From: Hansfordia pulvinata
Lineage: Eukaryota > Ascomycota > Sordariomycetes > Xylariales
Assembly: GCA_006538405.1 (NCBI GenBank)
Contig: BJKQ01000015.1
Span: forward strand, 186,001-250,000
Reading direction: 5' to 3'
DNA length: 64,000 nucleotides
The position numbers and the translations under genes are program-made. The notes below the pieces were generated by a model. That model was not told the DNA's origin, searched no databases, and saw only the letters and a list, made by a program, of their open reading frames with translations. Below, one piece after another: positions 11,553-23,078 of this stretch. The first letter of the stretch is position 1; each line of letters starts with the position of its first letter.

Positions 11553-11815
11553 CTAATCACACGCCTTGATGTTGTCATCGTCGCACTTCCACATGAGTCC
11601 ATTCCTGTGGCAAAGGACTTTGCAGCAGGCATTGCAGTCACTCCAGCTCCCCCATTCACCTCTAATATCCGATAAGTACTGACTGTTCCGCTGCAGGTGT
11701 GAAGGGAAAGAACTCACCTCTTGTCAAACACGTTGCTATTGCTGCTGACCACCGGGCCAGCTGAGACCAAGGACAAAGCCGAAGCGATAATGAGGGTGGT
11801 GAAAGAGACCTGCAT
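11553..11815 (-). CDS. Small secreted six-cysteine protein with KR processing site
   Basis: A 68-residue spliced gene, too small for ordinary ORF cut-offs. Exon 1 is 11815-11718 and exon 2 is 11661-11553; the 56-nt intron has a GTGAGT donor and ATTAG acceptor. Residues 1 to about 19 (MQVSFTTLIIASALSLVSA) form a textbook secretion signal. A short propeptide ends at residues 32-33 with Lys-Arg, a Kex2-type dibasic site built across the splice junction. The predicted mature peptide of 35 residues begins GEWGSWSD and has six cysteines spaced C-x2-C-C-x3-C-x8-C-x7-C, consistent with three disulfides. This is the architecture of fungal secreted cysteine-rich peptides (effector-like or antimicrobial-like); the actual function is not known. 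A TATA-type box lies about 145 bp upstream. Confidence 0.72.
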
Positions 11816-11956
11816 TCCGAAGCGAGTTGTCAAGTTGAAGGGCTTGTTTACAAGCGGGATTGTAAAGCAAGTGTTTCGAGACGCGGTTTCTGATGATTGT
11901 GGCAGTTGTCGTTGAGCGATAATAGAGTAAGTAGTTGCCCAAGAAGTAGGTTCGTC

Positions 11957-11968
11957 AACTTATATATT
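11957..11968 (-). promoter_or_regulatory. Putative TATA box of the small secreted protein gene
   Basis: Minus-strand sequence TGAATATATAAG lies about 145 bp upstream of the ATG at 11815. Strong TATA elements are usual in regulated fungal genes and uncommon in the housekeeping promoters of this window. The assignment rests on position and sequence only. Confidence 0.4.
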
Positions 11969-12975
11969 CAAAAGTTCGTAGCTATTCCCCACAAGAGCTG
12001 AAAAGCCGACATGACAGCTGAACTTCGGCTCGCCACTCGGCCCGTCCCACTCCTATGCGGCGCCCCTGAGAGGACTACTAGGATAGGCCAGGGTAGTGGT
12101 ATCGGCAGTACGTCACCGCTGCCCATGCACAGGAGCCAACAACCAGCCGCCACACGACGATTCTGTCCATCACATCCGATGCCGCCGAGTGAAATCCAGC
12201 CGTAGAGCTTTTTTGAGGAATAAACGAGGAAACGAATCATTCGCACTGAGCCAAGGACTTTCTGAACGAGTCCCACTTGTCATAGAACGGCCAGTCTGAA
12301 CGGGGCGGCTTGCCATCGGTGGTGCCAGTCTCCTTGACGCTGCTAGTACTAAGCTTGGTCTATTATTGTAGTGATGTAGATGGTTGTGAACGGTTCCGAT
12401 CTAAAGGGCTGGAAGAAGAGGGGAGCAAGCGAGCGACTAGATATGAGATGTTGGTTTTCGGAAACCGCTCACTGTCAGGCACAGGACACAGATTGGCGCC
12501 ATCAGTATTCACCCTAGCTGGAAAGCTCCGAGCGCGTGGTTCTGGCTAGCACCTCAATCAGGAATAGAACCACTGGTGGCAGACCGAGTGCCAAACCCAT
12601 TAGAAAGAGCGATGAGTAAAGACGAGACTCAATTCTGTAGGCACTTTGGTCTGTTGCCTTAGTGCTGTGCCGCACCCTTTGGGGTCTAGCTCCGTGGCCC
12701 GCTGCATTTCAGTGTGATGACGGGGGCACCTGCTGAATTGTCAGGCCTACAACCATTGTGCCATTGCTGTAAAATTAGGGCGTTGTGTTCCATTTTGTTC
12801 TATGAAGGCTGGGCGTCGCGCAAAGCAGCCAACAACGTGTTGCTGTCTTGCTTGTTCTCGGCCATGCTCACTGGCTCTCGAGAATGGCCTCTTTCTCTAT
12901 ACTGATCGATGCGCGCGTTGTCTCGTTTCTGGCTTAATTTCAACGAGTTCACGAGGGTCGGCCCTCGCATGGCAT
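11969..12975. other. Intergenic region
   Basis: About 1 kb with lower GC than its surroundings. No gene could be supported on either strand; the short open frames start only at non-ATG codons and resemble nothing known. Confidence 0.5.
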
Positions 12976-14686
12976 TCATGGGGCCGCGTTCAGGTCGACG
13001 TGCATGCGCCGCCGCATGGGATCGAAGCTTGTCGCCACGGTACCAAGCTCGTGCTTGGCGTCGGTGCCGTTGGCCGCGTTGACGCTGTCTAGATCGACCT
13101 TGAAGGCCATGTGGTTGAGGAAGTTGAAGACCTATTTGAGGAATTCGTCAGTTATGGTCAGTTTCCAAGCTCTTAGACATGATGTTTACGCGATGGAGGT
13201 GGTTTTCACAAAAATGACGAGACGAAAGAGAAACACCTACAGGCTTGGCGTGCCACCGCCCGCCGCCAATCTCGAACCAGCCCAAGTGGCCTCCAAGAGA
13301 GGTGGTGCACAGGACGGTGTAGGGGTTCTGGCGTGCTTCGCCGTATGGCAAGGCTTCGTGATGGGCGATAGGGTCATCAACCGCGTTGATGCACAGCGTG
13401 GGGATCCGAACGGCCAGCAGTGAATCGACGCTTGATGCGTCGCGGTAGTACGCTTCCTCAGTGGGGTACCCCCACATTGGGCACTGATATGCCCGGTCGA
13501 ATTCGTACAAATACGTCAGCTGCATCAACTTGTCGTAGTCGATAGAGGTAAACCGCTGAATCTCGTCCTTGTGGTTTTTCGAGAGTTGGCGCATCGCCGC
13601 TAGGGAAACTGTGAGCGGCGGAGGAACGATTTCGAGGGAATGGGAAACAACATTGGGTTGATAGCCCGAGACAAATCAAAGAACAGGGAGTCAAGAGCCA
13701 GACATGGCGGCGGTTGGGGACTGATGGGGGTAAATGGGCACTTACATCCGAGAGCCCGCTGATATACCTGGGTCCCGAAAAAGGTTCGGCGCAAGCTCTT
13801 GCTTGACGCTTCCAGGTTCCAGGGGTTGGCCAGCACAACGGCTGCCTTGAGTTCACAAGCCGAACCCTCCTCTCCAAGATACTACCCAACCACATACACC
13901 ACCGGTCAGTCAGGGACAACGCTCGGGGAGCGCGGGCAAGGCAGTCGACTCACGTTGGTAAGAATACAAGCACCCAGAGAGAAACCCATGCCAAAAAGAG
14001 GCCGGTTGGGATAGGTCTTCCTCAACCACTTGACCGTCTGTGCACGAACGGCCGTGTTAGCAACAGGCTGCAGGCATTGACGGAGCATAGTCCGCCACAA
14101 GCATGCCGGGCCGGAGCCAAGAGGGGAGGGGACTAACCTGTCTCAAATCCCACGTTGCGCGGGCGTTGTAGAGGATTCCGGTGGTGATTTTCGACTTTGC
14201 GCAGCCGCGCGATGTGACGACGCAGACCTCCCAGTCGCCACTGTCGAAAATGGGAGCGACGGCATGTTTGAGGTAGACTTCGTGAGAGCCGCCGGACAAG
14301 CCATGCAGGACAACAAGCATAGGGCGGGTGTCGTCGGAGCCTATCGTGTCGAGCTCCTCAGCAGAGAAGTTCTTGGTGTGTTCAGGCAGCGCCGGATCCG
14401 TGTCGTCGAAAGGCTTGGCGGCGAAGTCGACGGCGAAGTGTCCAGCGAACCAACGGTGGTCCGACTCAAACAAGCGGCGCTTGTAGAAGACGGTGGGCGC
14501 GGCCTTGTTCTGGGTGGTCCAGATAGTCTGGGCATGGCCGTTGAAAATGAGGGGGTTGAGGTTGCAGGGCGGAACGGCCGCCTCGCACACGCGCAGCAGG
14601 TCCGTGGTGTTGCCGTCCTTCTCCCGGAGCTCGAGCGGCGCCGGCGCCGTGTCAAAGCCGATGGTAGCCCGGCCGAACCAGTCCAT
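12976..14686 (-). CDS. Alpha/beta hydrolase, EHT1/EEB1/YheT-type (esterase or ethyl-ester synthase-like)
   Basis: Five exons: 14686-14138, 14037-13954, 13881-13746, 13599-13241, 13131-12976; 427 residues, matching the usual 400-450 of this family. Family-typical segments are NPLIFNGHAQTIW near residue 45, the oxyanion-hole region VVLHGLSGGSHEVYL, the nucleophile elbow G-F-S-L-G (in FGMGFSLGAC), the acidic residue in CINAVDDPI, and the catalytic His in SLGGHLGWFE. Yeast members Eht1 and Eeb1 make and hydrolyse medium-chain fatty-acid ethyl esters; the family also holds lipases, so the substrate here is inferred only broadly. No signal peptide. All four introns have GTRNGT-like donors and keep frame. 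Confidence 0.87.
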
Positions 14687-16323
14687 TGTGGCGTTAGTAG
14701 CGGTGCGTACGCGAGCAAATCTAGTCTATGATCGAACGAGCAAAAGGAGCTGAAATGCAGGCACCCAGTACGCACACGGATAAAGTGCGCGTGTCGCGGG
14801 ATTTTATCCGGTCCGGTCCGGTCGCAGGGACGCGCGGCAGGGTGTCTATCACAAGCACAAAAGCGAGAGTGCAGCAAGGGCGGAACGGCGGGATCCGGGC
14901 GCGGACGGAGACGAGATGCGAAGAGGCGAAAGCAGGGAACAAAGCCCAGGGTCTACTCGTGACTTGATTAGATGGCTCGGAGAAATCAGCGTGACGCGAC
15001 GCAGACAGTCCACGGAAGAACGAATGAGCCAACAGACCGACGGGGAGACGAACAGATGGACGGACGGACTGCTGGCCAGACGAGCAGGACGAGACGGGAC
15101 GGGACGGCACAAGTCAGGAGTGGCGAGGCGGCGAGCGGTCTGATAAGCAAGCTGACAACGAAGTTCCGGACCCGTGGCCGCACCGAGACCGTCACCAACA
15201 CCCGTCCAGATGTATCGTATCGCATCGTATCGTACATAGGGCGCAAGGTTGTTGGTTGTCTCTGCAGATTGGACTCCACCAACTGCCTCGGCTCGGGTTT
15301 GATTGGCTCGGCCGCCGCAGCCGGGGCCGGGACGCGGATCGTTCAAAGGCGCAGCTCCAGCTGTTGGCGATGAGACACTGTATAGATCATGTGCCGTCGC
15401 ACTGTACGGGGGGTGGATGCCAAGAGATGACCGGGCTTTCGGGTCGTGATATCTGCCGGCGTTGCCTCCCTTCACCCGTCCATGGCGGGGTGTGTTTGGG
15501 TGATCTCTTAATCAGGAAGATGTGCTCGTATCCTGGCTGCCTGGGCGCCGAAGATGGTCAGCTGCACCGACTGGGCAAGCATGATTGAGGTACTGTCCTT
15601 GTCGGTGGCCGAGATCGACGAGAACCGGGAGATGTAGAATCAGTGGACAAGAAAGCCGACACCTCTCAGAGGTACGAGTATATCAAATCCGTATGATCGG
15701 GGTGAGCTACCGTCCCCGTGCTGCATCGTGCAGACATCCGTCGAGACGCTGGAAGAACGATGGGAGTTGCTTATTAGATGGTGTAGATACTCGTGCCTGG
15801 TTCCAGGGTCATCAGAGTTATCCAGGTAACATTGTACCTACTCGTGCATCGTGCATCAGAGATGTGAGGACTGATGAGAGGTAGGTACGAGTACTCATAG
15901 CTAGCGAGCCGCCTGAGTAGCGCCCCACCTACTATATTCAGATTAGCCCATGCCATCTTGACTGAGTCGGTCGCCTACAAGACTGTGGGAGGTGGTGACG
16001 AGTACCCATACCCGTACAAGCCACGCCAGCGTACCCCAAGACCCACTGCCCATTAAACCCAGCATATCACCACATGTACCTACGTACCCGCCGGCGGACA
16101 GGCGTCGCTTAGCGCACAGACCATATCTGCCCTCTGCCAGCCCAATTTCGCACACAAAAAAAGATTTTGGCAGTCTGTCGTGCGCGGTGGGTCCGCTGCC
16201 GGTCTGTTCGTGCAACTTTTCCTCTGGTGCAGCGCCCTCTTCTCCCCCCCCCCCCCCCGAATACCCTCATCACCGCCCGCTCCGCTACTAACCATCACAG
16301 CGACCGCCCAATCGACCTTCGCG
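14687..16323. other. Intergenic region upstream of RPL4
   Basis: No gene supported. Repeated short words related to TACGAGTA and GGTAGGTA occur around 15,780-16,090, for example GGTACGAGTACTCA at about 15,885. A 15-base C homopolymer lies at 16244-16258, inside the pyrimidine-rich RPL4 promoter or leader. Confidence 0.6.
16244..16258. repeat. 15-base C homopolymer in the RPL4 leader
   Basis: Uninterrupted C run 66 bp upstream of the RPL4 ATG. Its length is likely unreliable in this assembly. Confidence 0.85.
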
Positions 16324-17511
16324 ATGGCCTCCAGACCGACCGTCACCATCCTCGGCAAGGATGGCGCCCCTACTGGCGCCACCCACACCATGCCCACTGT
16401 CTTCACCTCTCCCATCCGCCCCGACATTGTCCAGCAGGTCCACACCGGCATGGCCAAGAACAAGCGCCAGCCCTACGCCGTGAGCGAGAAGGCCGGTCAC
16501 CAGACCTCTGCTGAGTCCTGGGGTACCGGTATGTGCAAACCTCTATTTGGCCCCTCTTAACGGCTCCTGCTGATCAGAGGTTTTCTTTCTCTTCCCGCAG
16601 GTCGTGCCGTCGCCCGTATCCCCCGTGTCTCCGGTGGTGGTACTCACCGCGCCGGTCAGGCCGCCTTCGGTAACATGTGCCGTTCCGGTCGCATGTTCGC
16701 TCCCACCAAGATCTGGCGCAAGTGGCACGTCAAGATCAACCAGGGCCAGAGACGCTTTGCTACCGCTTCCGCCGTCGCTGCCACCGCGGTCCCCCCGCTA
16801 TTGCTCGCCCGCGGCCACTCCATCGACCAGGTCCCGAGGTCCCCCTGGTTGTGGACTCTGCCGTCTTCAAGGAGGCCAACGTCGCCAAGACCGCCAACGT
16901 CTTCAAGCTCCTCAACGCCGTCGGTGCCGCCGCCGACATTGAGAAGTCCAAGAACTCCAAGAAGGTCCGCGCCGGTAAGGGCAAGCTCCGTGGCCGCCGC
17001 CACCGCCAGCGCCGCGGTCCCCTGGTCATCTATGACCCCGAGACCGACAGCCGCGACCTGGTCAAGGGCTCTCGCAACCTGCCCGGTGTCGAGATCTGCG
17101 ACGTCTACGCCCTGAACCTGCTGCAGCTGGCCCCGGTGGTCACCTGGGACGCTTCATCGTCTGGACCTCCGCCGCCTTCAAGGCCCTCGACAGCATCTAC
17201 GGCACCACCACCGAGCCCTCGGAGCTCAAGAAGGACTTCACCCTGCCCTCCAACGTTGTCGCCCAGGCCGACCTGAGCCGTCTGATCAACAGCTCCGAAA
17301 TCCAGAGCGTCCTCCGCGCCCCCAAGGGCAACTCCCTGACCAAGCGCGCCGGTGTCCAGAAGAAGAACCCCTGCGCAACAAGCAGGTCATGCTTCGCCTG
17401 AACCCCTACCACGGCGCCTTCGTCAAGAACAACGTCGGCCAGGAGAAGCTCAACGAGGGCAAGCCCAAGCCTGCCCCCGCTGCCTTCCGGGAGCTCCTGC
17501 GTGACGCTTAG
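16324..17511 (+). CDS. RPL4: 60S ribosomal protein L4 (uL4), three apparent single-base deletions
   Basis: Large-subunit ribosomal protein; exons 16324-16528 and 16601-17511. Clear uL4 signatures: [11 protein letters not shown], the loop [21 protein letters not shown] formed across the splice, [15 protein letters not shown], then [20 protein letters not shown]. The frame breaks three times, each mended by one extra C: in CCC at 16833-16835 (HSIDQVP to EVPLVVDS), in CCCC at 17131-17134 (LLQLAP to [15 protein letters not shown]), and in CCCC at 17368-17371 (QKKNP to LRNKQVM). With these repairs the product is 372 residues, near the usual fungal length. A single-copy essential gene cannot carry three frameshifts, so these are most likely sequence errors. 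Ends in ELLRDA then TAG. Confidence 0.92.
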
Positions 17512-17975
17512 ATTATTGCTTGGTGAGCAGCATTAGTCAAAAAAGACGGGTGATGGAAGGGCGACGCTCTTCTTCGTCGGTTTCTGGTTGCGGCGTAATG
17601 GTTACTAGGTCATGATGAATAAATGCACGTCTCGACCTGTTCGAGCGGTTTTCCCACCCGCTTTCCTTGGCCCGTGATATTGTAGCCTTGAATGATGTCC
17701 AAGTTGACGCCAAACACACGAGGTTGCTTGCTGGCCGACCTGCCTCCATGATATAGCCCAAATTTACCTTGGGCATGTCTGCGCAGTCAATTGTTACACG
17801 CCTTTCACCGACGATGGCCGGATCTGCTGATGATCTCTAGGCCCTTGAGGTGCCTGTTCCGCAGCCTCCAGCTGAACGTCTCATTGGTCCACCATGCCAA
17901 ATCAAACGACGAAACGGATCACGAGCAGTGGAGGAGCCCTTGACCAGGCTGCCCTTCGCAACGCAACGAGGAAGG
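17512..17975. other. Convergent intergenic region
   Basis: 3' sequence of RPL4 followed by sequence next to the stop of the minus-strand aminotransferase. No gene seen. Confidence 0.6.
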
Positions 17976-18512
17976 TCAACGACACTCAACAACCCATCCA
18001 AGACGCCAGGTTAACCAGCTCCTCGAGCCCAGTCCCTTGCTCCAGCCCGCAGCAGTCCTCCGAGCCACCATCGCCCCCTCGCCCCAAGCGCCCCGGGCAC
18101 CACCACCAGCACAGTGCTCGCCATCCTCCCTACCGTCCACCGCCGCCGCGCATGCAGCAGCGTCAGCGTCAGCGTCAGCGTCGGCGGGACCCCCCGGCGC
18201 GTCGTCGAGCAGGCCTCGGAGCCGGCCCACGTCCGTGACGCGGCGCCAGAAGTCCGCCACGCCGCCGGCGAACCGGCGCGACGACGCGCCCACGTCCTCG
18301 GCCGACGAGGCCGCGAAGCACAGGCGGTAGTGCCGCCCGCCCCTCGCGGCGCGCACGGCCGGCGTCGCGGCGAATGCCGCCCCGGAGCCCACGACGACCA
18401 GGTGCGGGGCCCGCGTGAGGTGGACGAACAGGGCGGTGGAGAGGGCGGCATCGTCCACGACGGCGGCAGCACCTGCGGGCGTGCCATCTGCATCATTGCG
18501 ATAAGAATCACC

Positions 18513-18544
<32 letters not shown>

Positions 18545-20549
18545 TCTCGTCGTCGTCGTCGTCGTTCTCGTCGTCGTTCTCGTCGTCGCGGGGAGGCAGC
18601 GCGGTGCCCCACAGCGGGTGCGTCTCCCAGCGCATGCGCAGCCACAGGAACATACCGGCGCGCGGCCAGGTAAAGTCGTACATCTGCGTCTTGGTCACGA
18701 GGCCCCAGCCGTCGTCGTCGCCGCCGTTGCTGCTGCCGCCCCTGTCGTGGTCGTTGATCAGGTAAGCGCCCTCCTCGAGCGCGCGCGCCATGCTCACCAT
18801 CCGCCGCTCGTACTCGCCGCGTAGGCCTTCGAGCCAGCGGACCCAGCCGTCCATGCGCCAGCCGGAGAAGTCGACGGCCCCAGGTTGCTGCGATAATAAC
18901 GACGACGGCGATGACGAGGCTCCGCCCCAGCCGCCCCGACGAAGACGCTGCTGCTGCTGCTGCTGCTGTTGCCTCTGCACAGCGGCGGCGAAAGCCTCCC
19001 GCGTACCCGCCGGCTGCGGGCCCATGACGGTGGCGGCGACGAGGGCCTGGGCGAAGCCCGAAGGGCCCTGGGTGGAGGCCTCGTTGATGCGGAGGATGCG
19101 CTCGCACACGGCGGGCGAGGCCGTGATCCAGCCCATGCGGCATCCGGGTGCAACCGTCTTGGAGAAGGTGTCGAGGCGGACGACGCGCCCGTCCACGTCG
19201 AGGCTGAGGAACGAAGGGGCCAGCGAGTCGATGAAGGCGTACCCCGAGCTTCTCCCGCTCCATTTTCTGATGCTGTCACTTTCAGGGGTGGTGGCATCTG
19301 TCTTGACTCGCTCTGCATGTGATCGGCGCTGCTGCTCCTGACCGCTCCCGGCCCTCGCCTCGCCTCCTCCGCCGCCGCGGACGGGTACTGCAGGTACCAG
19401 TACGGCTCGTCTTCGACGATGACGACGTCGTACCGCGAGCAGATGTCGTAGATGCGCCGGCGCCGCTCGAGCGGCAGCAGCGCCCCCGTTGGGTTGTGGC
19501 CCAGGGTGACGGTGTACAGGAGGTGCGGGCGGCGGCCCCGCCTCTCCGCCTCGTCCCAGGTCGACAGGACCGCCTCGAGGCTGTCCGGGACCATGCCCTG
19601 CTCGTCGATCTCGACGGCCACGGGCTGGATGCCGCGGGGCAGCGCCTGCGTCAGGACCGTCGGGTACATGAAGGCCTCGACGAGGAGGCCAGGGCGGAGG
19701 GGCGATGGTGGTGGTGGTGGTGGTGGTGACGGCGAAGATGCTTCGGCAGCAGGGTTGTCGGTGGACGGCGGCCACCACACGTCGGTGAAGAGCTCAAGCG
19801 TCTTGCTTAGGCCGTCGGTCGACCCAACCGTCAGGATCGTCTCGGGCCCGCCGCGGTACGGCACGTCCGGGTGCAGCACGTCGCGGGCGAACTGGCGCAC
19901 GAACGACGCCAGCGCCGGGTAGCCGTCGCCCTGCCCGTACTGCAGGGCCGTCGCGACGTCGATCCTGCGCGCCACCCTGTCCCCTCCATCATTGCCGTCG
20001 CCGTCGCCGTTGCCGTCACCACTACTCGCGTCGTGTGGGATGCGGACGTGCTGCGGCACCCCGCCGACGACGGCGGTGCGGATTTCGCTCCTGACGGCGC
20101 CCAGCGCTCGGGCTTGGCGACCTGGGCCTCGAGCGTGTCGAAGGGGAAGAGCTGCGGGTCCGGGAGCCCTGTGGCGCGCGCTCGCGGAGAGACGTCAGAT
20201 TCTCTGTGGCAGGTTTTGCTCGCAGGCTATGTCATGATGGCTCCCCTACCTAACTCACAGCCTCCTCTGGATGGGGCACCACCACGGTGCTCGTGGAGGG
20301 GAAAGGGAGGGAGTAAAAAGAAGATGGAGAGGAAGAAAGGGGCAACGAACCTCCGGCAAGCTGGCCGATTCCCGGGATGGCAAAGTACTTGTAGTAGTCC
20401 TTCATGACGGACACCTTGCGCGCTTTGGCCAGATGCGAATAGAGGTGGCTCAGGTCCCTGGGCAGCGGCTTGTCGGCGTCGGCAATGATGCGAGGGCCGC
20501 CCAAGCCCGCCGGCCGCCTGCTTGAATCATCCACAGCTTCTTTCGACAT
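17976..20549 (-). CDS. PLP-dependent aminotransferase, class I/II (aromatic / 2-aminoadipate type), two apparent frameshifts
   Basis: Exon 1 is 20549-20351 (MSKEAVDDSSRRPAGLGGPR and onward), exon 2 is 20168-17976. Fold-type I signatures in order: ATALQYGQGDGYPAL, TVGSTDGLSKTLE, YTVTLGHNPTGALLP (cofactor-binding Asn), VIVEDEPYWYLQYPSA, and the PLP-lysine segment RLDTFSKTVAPGCRMGW. The fungal Aro8-like/KAT group fits best, acting on aromatic amino acids or 2-aminoadipate; the exact substrate is inferred. Two frame breaks are each mended by one extra G/C: near 20096-20097 (AKPERWAP to VRSEIRTAVVGG) and near 19285-19288 (RQMPPP to ESDSIRKWSGRSSGYAF). Unusual insertions: a polyGln run and an Asp/Asn/Glu tract encoded by a trinucleotide repeat at 18514-18588. 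The last 70 or so residues after FWRRVTDVGRLRGLL have no recognised counterpart, so the 3' end may be spliced. Confidence 0.8.
18514..18588. repeat. Imperfect GTC/GAC trinucleotide repeat in the aminotransferase gene
   Basis: CGT/GTC triplets interrupted by TTC; on the coding strand they encode Asp runs broken by Glu-Asn. A likely site of length variation. Confidence 0.85.
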
Positions 20550-23078
20550 TTCCTTCAAAACAGTCTGAGAGGTGTTGAGACGATGGTGCTGTTACGGTAG
20601 GGCTTGGCTGCGATTCCTTTCACGATGGATGAGTGTATTTTCGCAGACTGTTGGCAGGGGAGCGGAGGAGGGCAGCACGAAGCTGAGGATGATAGCACAA
20701 CATTCTCCCCCCTCGCACTCGGACGGGCCGGCTTGAGATGTACTCGCACCACCGTCTCATTCGTGCTGCTGCTGCTTCTGCGAATGCGAGGCTGCCGGCA
20801 GCCGAGGACAGGGATGCCCGCCCGGATGGCTGGGTTGGGGAGGCCGCGCCCATGTTCGGGTCGGCGGCGGCTTACAAATGGCAAGCGTACGACGAGTACT
20901 CCGTACAGATAGCTGAGGTCGATGTCTATGATGCCACAGGAAAGATTGGCCCGATCAGGGCATGGCGACTTATCAGGGCCCCGGCACGAGACCCTGCGCC
21001 GGCGGCGTTCGCAGACAGGGGTGATCCGGTCTAGGGAGACCCCACGCGTGTGGATATCCTACGAGTATCCGCACCCTGCGATACACCCGGCACTCGGGCG
21101 AAGCCAGCTTGAGGAGCCGTTGTAGTGTCGTACTGATAGCTTATTAGCACTTCGGAGAGAGCACACACATGCTCGTCCTCGAATGCCCCGTGGTCACAAC
21201 TTGTGGCTTGGCCGTGCCCCGGCAGCGCTCTTCTCCGTCGAAGAGCTCGGGTGAGCTACTAGCTAGTAGGCACTAATAACTAGGATCGTAGATTGCGGCG
21301 AGAGTCTGGCCGAACGAACGTGGTTCTGTGGGGGGGTTGAGACAGAGGTTTTTCAGCCTTTGCCGCGTGATGTAGTGTCGTAGCGTTGACTTGACTGCTG
21401 GGTGCTCACTCTTGCCTTGTCTCGGTCTGAAAGGCAGGGACTGTCGGAGAGGGAGTACTCAGAGAAGCATGTGTCTCTACAATGAGTCAACGTCGTCCCT
21501 ACAATTTTGTCTAAACAGTCAGCTTGGGTCGCACGAGCAGGTGGCAGCTTGTACCTGACGCCGATGCGCTGACTATCATTGGTCGCACTGATCATAGACG
21601 AAAGACATTCACGATGCCTTCACGTCGACGACTGGCCACTTCCACGGTGATGGAACGATAAGCTAGGACACAGACCAATATCACACAGCGAGGACGGCCA
21701 TGTCGGGGGCATCTTTTCGGATGAGAAGCAATGGGCTGATCAGGTGTTCTCGGTTGCCTTGGTGAGATCCAGGCGATAGATGGAGGTGGACATTGGACGG
21801 AAGCCCGAGATTCGGGCCTCGTGTGGAGTGGGTGATAAGGCGCTGGCTGAGTTTTGTGGCCAGGACAAGAACATTGAACTGGACCTGAAGACCCGACACA
21901 GGCCGGATACTCGTGGTAGGTACTACGCGCAGGCAAACCCAAAACGGGTGAGACACGGGCCGAGACGGGACGGCAAACGGGGTTGGCGAACCGTGGGGAC
22001 AGTCGGGTGGCAGAGCGGGGTCCCGTCCCTGTGCGGCACTCATCACAGACGCAGTGCAGCCATTGGCGACAGACAAGGGCAGCAGTGCCACTTCCCTAAG
22101 TCCCAAGAACAAGAACTGGTTGGCTTCCCCATGGACGACGATACGGGTGGATGACAGCGCGATGTCGGGGCAGCTTACCTGGGCACCTAACCTAAAGTAC
22201 AAAATGGTGGATGACGGTTGGATCATGGATGGGCTTATCGGACCCGCGATAACGGCAACGGGCTTACGGATGCCGGCGCATGTGCTCAGGTACCGGGCCG
22301 CCCTGCACACGCGACTCGGTACCTGGATGGTGGGGTCGGCGCCGGTCTCCAGAGCCCGGGCGTGGCACTACACCCGGTGCAGACTCCATTGACAGACACC
22401 TAAGGGTCGCTGGCGATACGGTCAAGGTGGTGAACGCTTGAAGGCCATGGAAGTACCTCGTCACCACCTGCAGCACCCAAGATACTTGCATCCACCCTAG
22501 CCTCCCCACCTGCGCCTTGAGTCGGCAGCCCGGTTTCCAAGGTATCACCATTCGGTACGGGGGCCGTCTTCTTCGTCTCCTCGTCACGTTCCGTCCCGGT
22601 GGTGCCCATTCCTTGACATATACCGGCCTCGCCTCGACGACTCTCTCGTGCCCTCCTCGTCGTCGAGCCCACCCTCAAGTGCCGACTTCCTCCGCGTCCC
22701 TCCCCCGGCCGTGCCTCTTCTCACCCCGCCCTCGCCTCCAGTGGTGTGCCAATCTGAATCTGCCCCGCGGCACCACCCCGCCACGCCCACCTACCAGCCG
22801 GCCCCAGATCTTTCTCGGCCTCGTCTCTGCCTCGACTTGACTCGTCTCGACCAGCCTTCTTCTCCTTCTCTGTCCTTCACTTCACCCTCCTCCGTCTCTC
22901 CCTCATAGCATAGCAGGCAGGGCCCGATACAGACCGACCTCTTCAAGGCGATCCAACAAAACCGTCACCATCGCACGCGGGTAGCAGCAGCAGCAGCAGC
23001 AGCATCACCACAACCACCACAACCACCACCGAACACAAGGGCGCGTCGCGCGACCTCCCCCTCCCCCTCGCCGTCGCC
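20550..23078. other. Intergenic region upstream of the MTHFR gene
   Basis: About 2.5 kb without a gene I can support. The left part contains the aminotransferase promoter. The right part (about 22,640-22,920) is strongly CT-rich, and a CAG/AGC run at about 22,984-23,004 sits in the MTHFR leader. Confidence 0.55.
22640..23078 (+). promoter_or_regulatory. CT-rich promoter/leader of the MTHFR gene
   Basis: Dense pyrimidine sequence (TCGTCTCGCCT, CTTCTCCTTCTC) directly upstream of the ATG, the usual fungal substitute for a TATA box at constitutive genes. Exact transcription start not visible. Confidence 0.4.

Noticed and set aside
12310..12549. Possible signal-peptide protein (hydrophobic start, plus strand)
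   Set aside because: No ATG at the hydrophobic segment and no supporting splice sites.
16324..17511. RPL4 as a pseudogene
   Set aside because: Three losses all in C runs, while protein sequence between them is fully conserved and splice sites are intact; sequence error explains this better.
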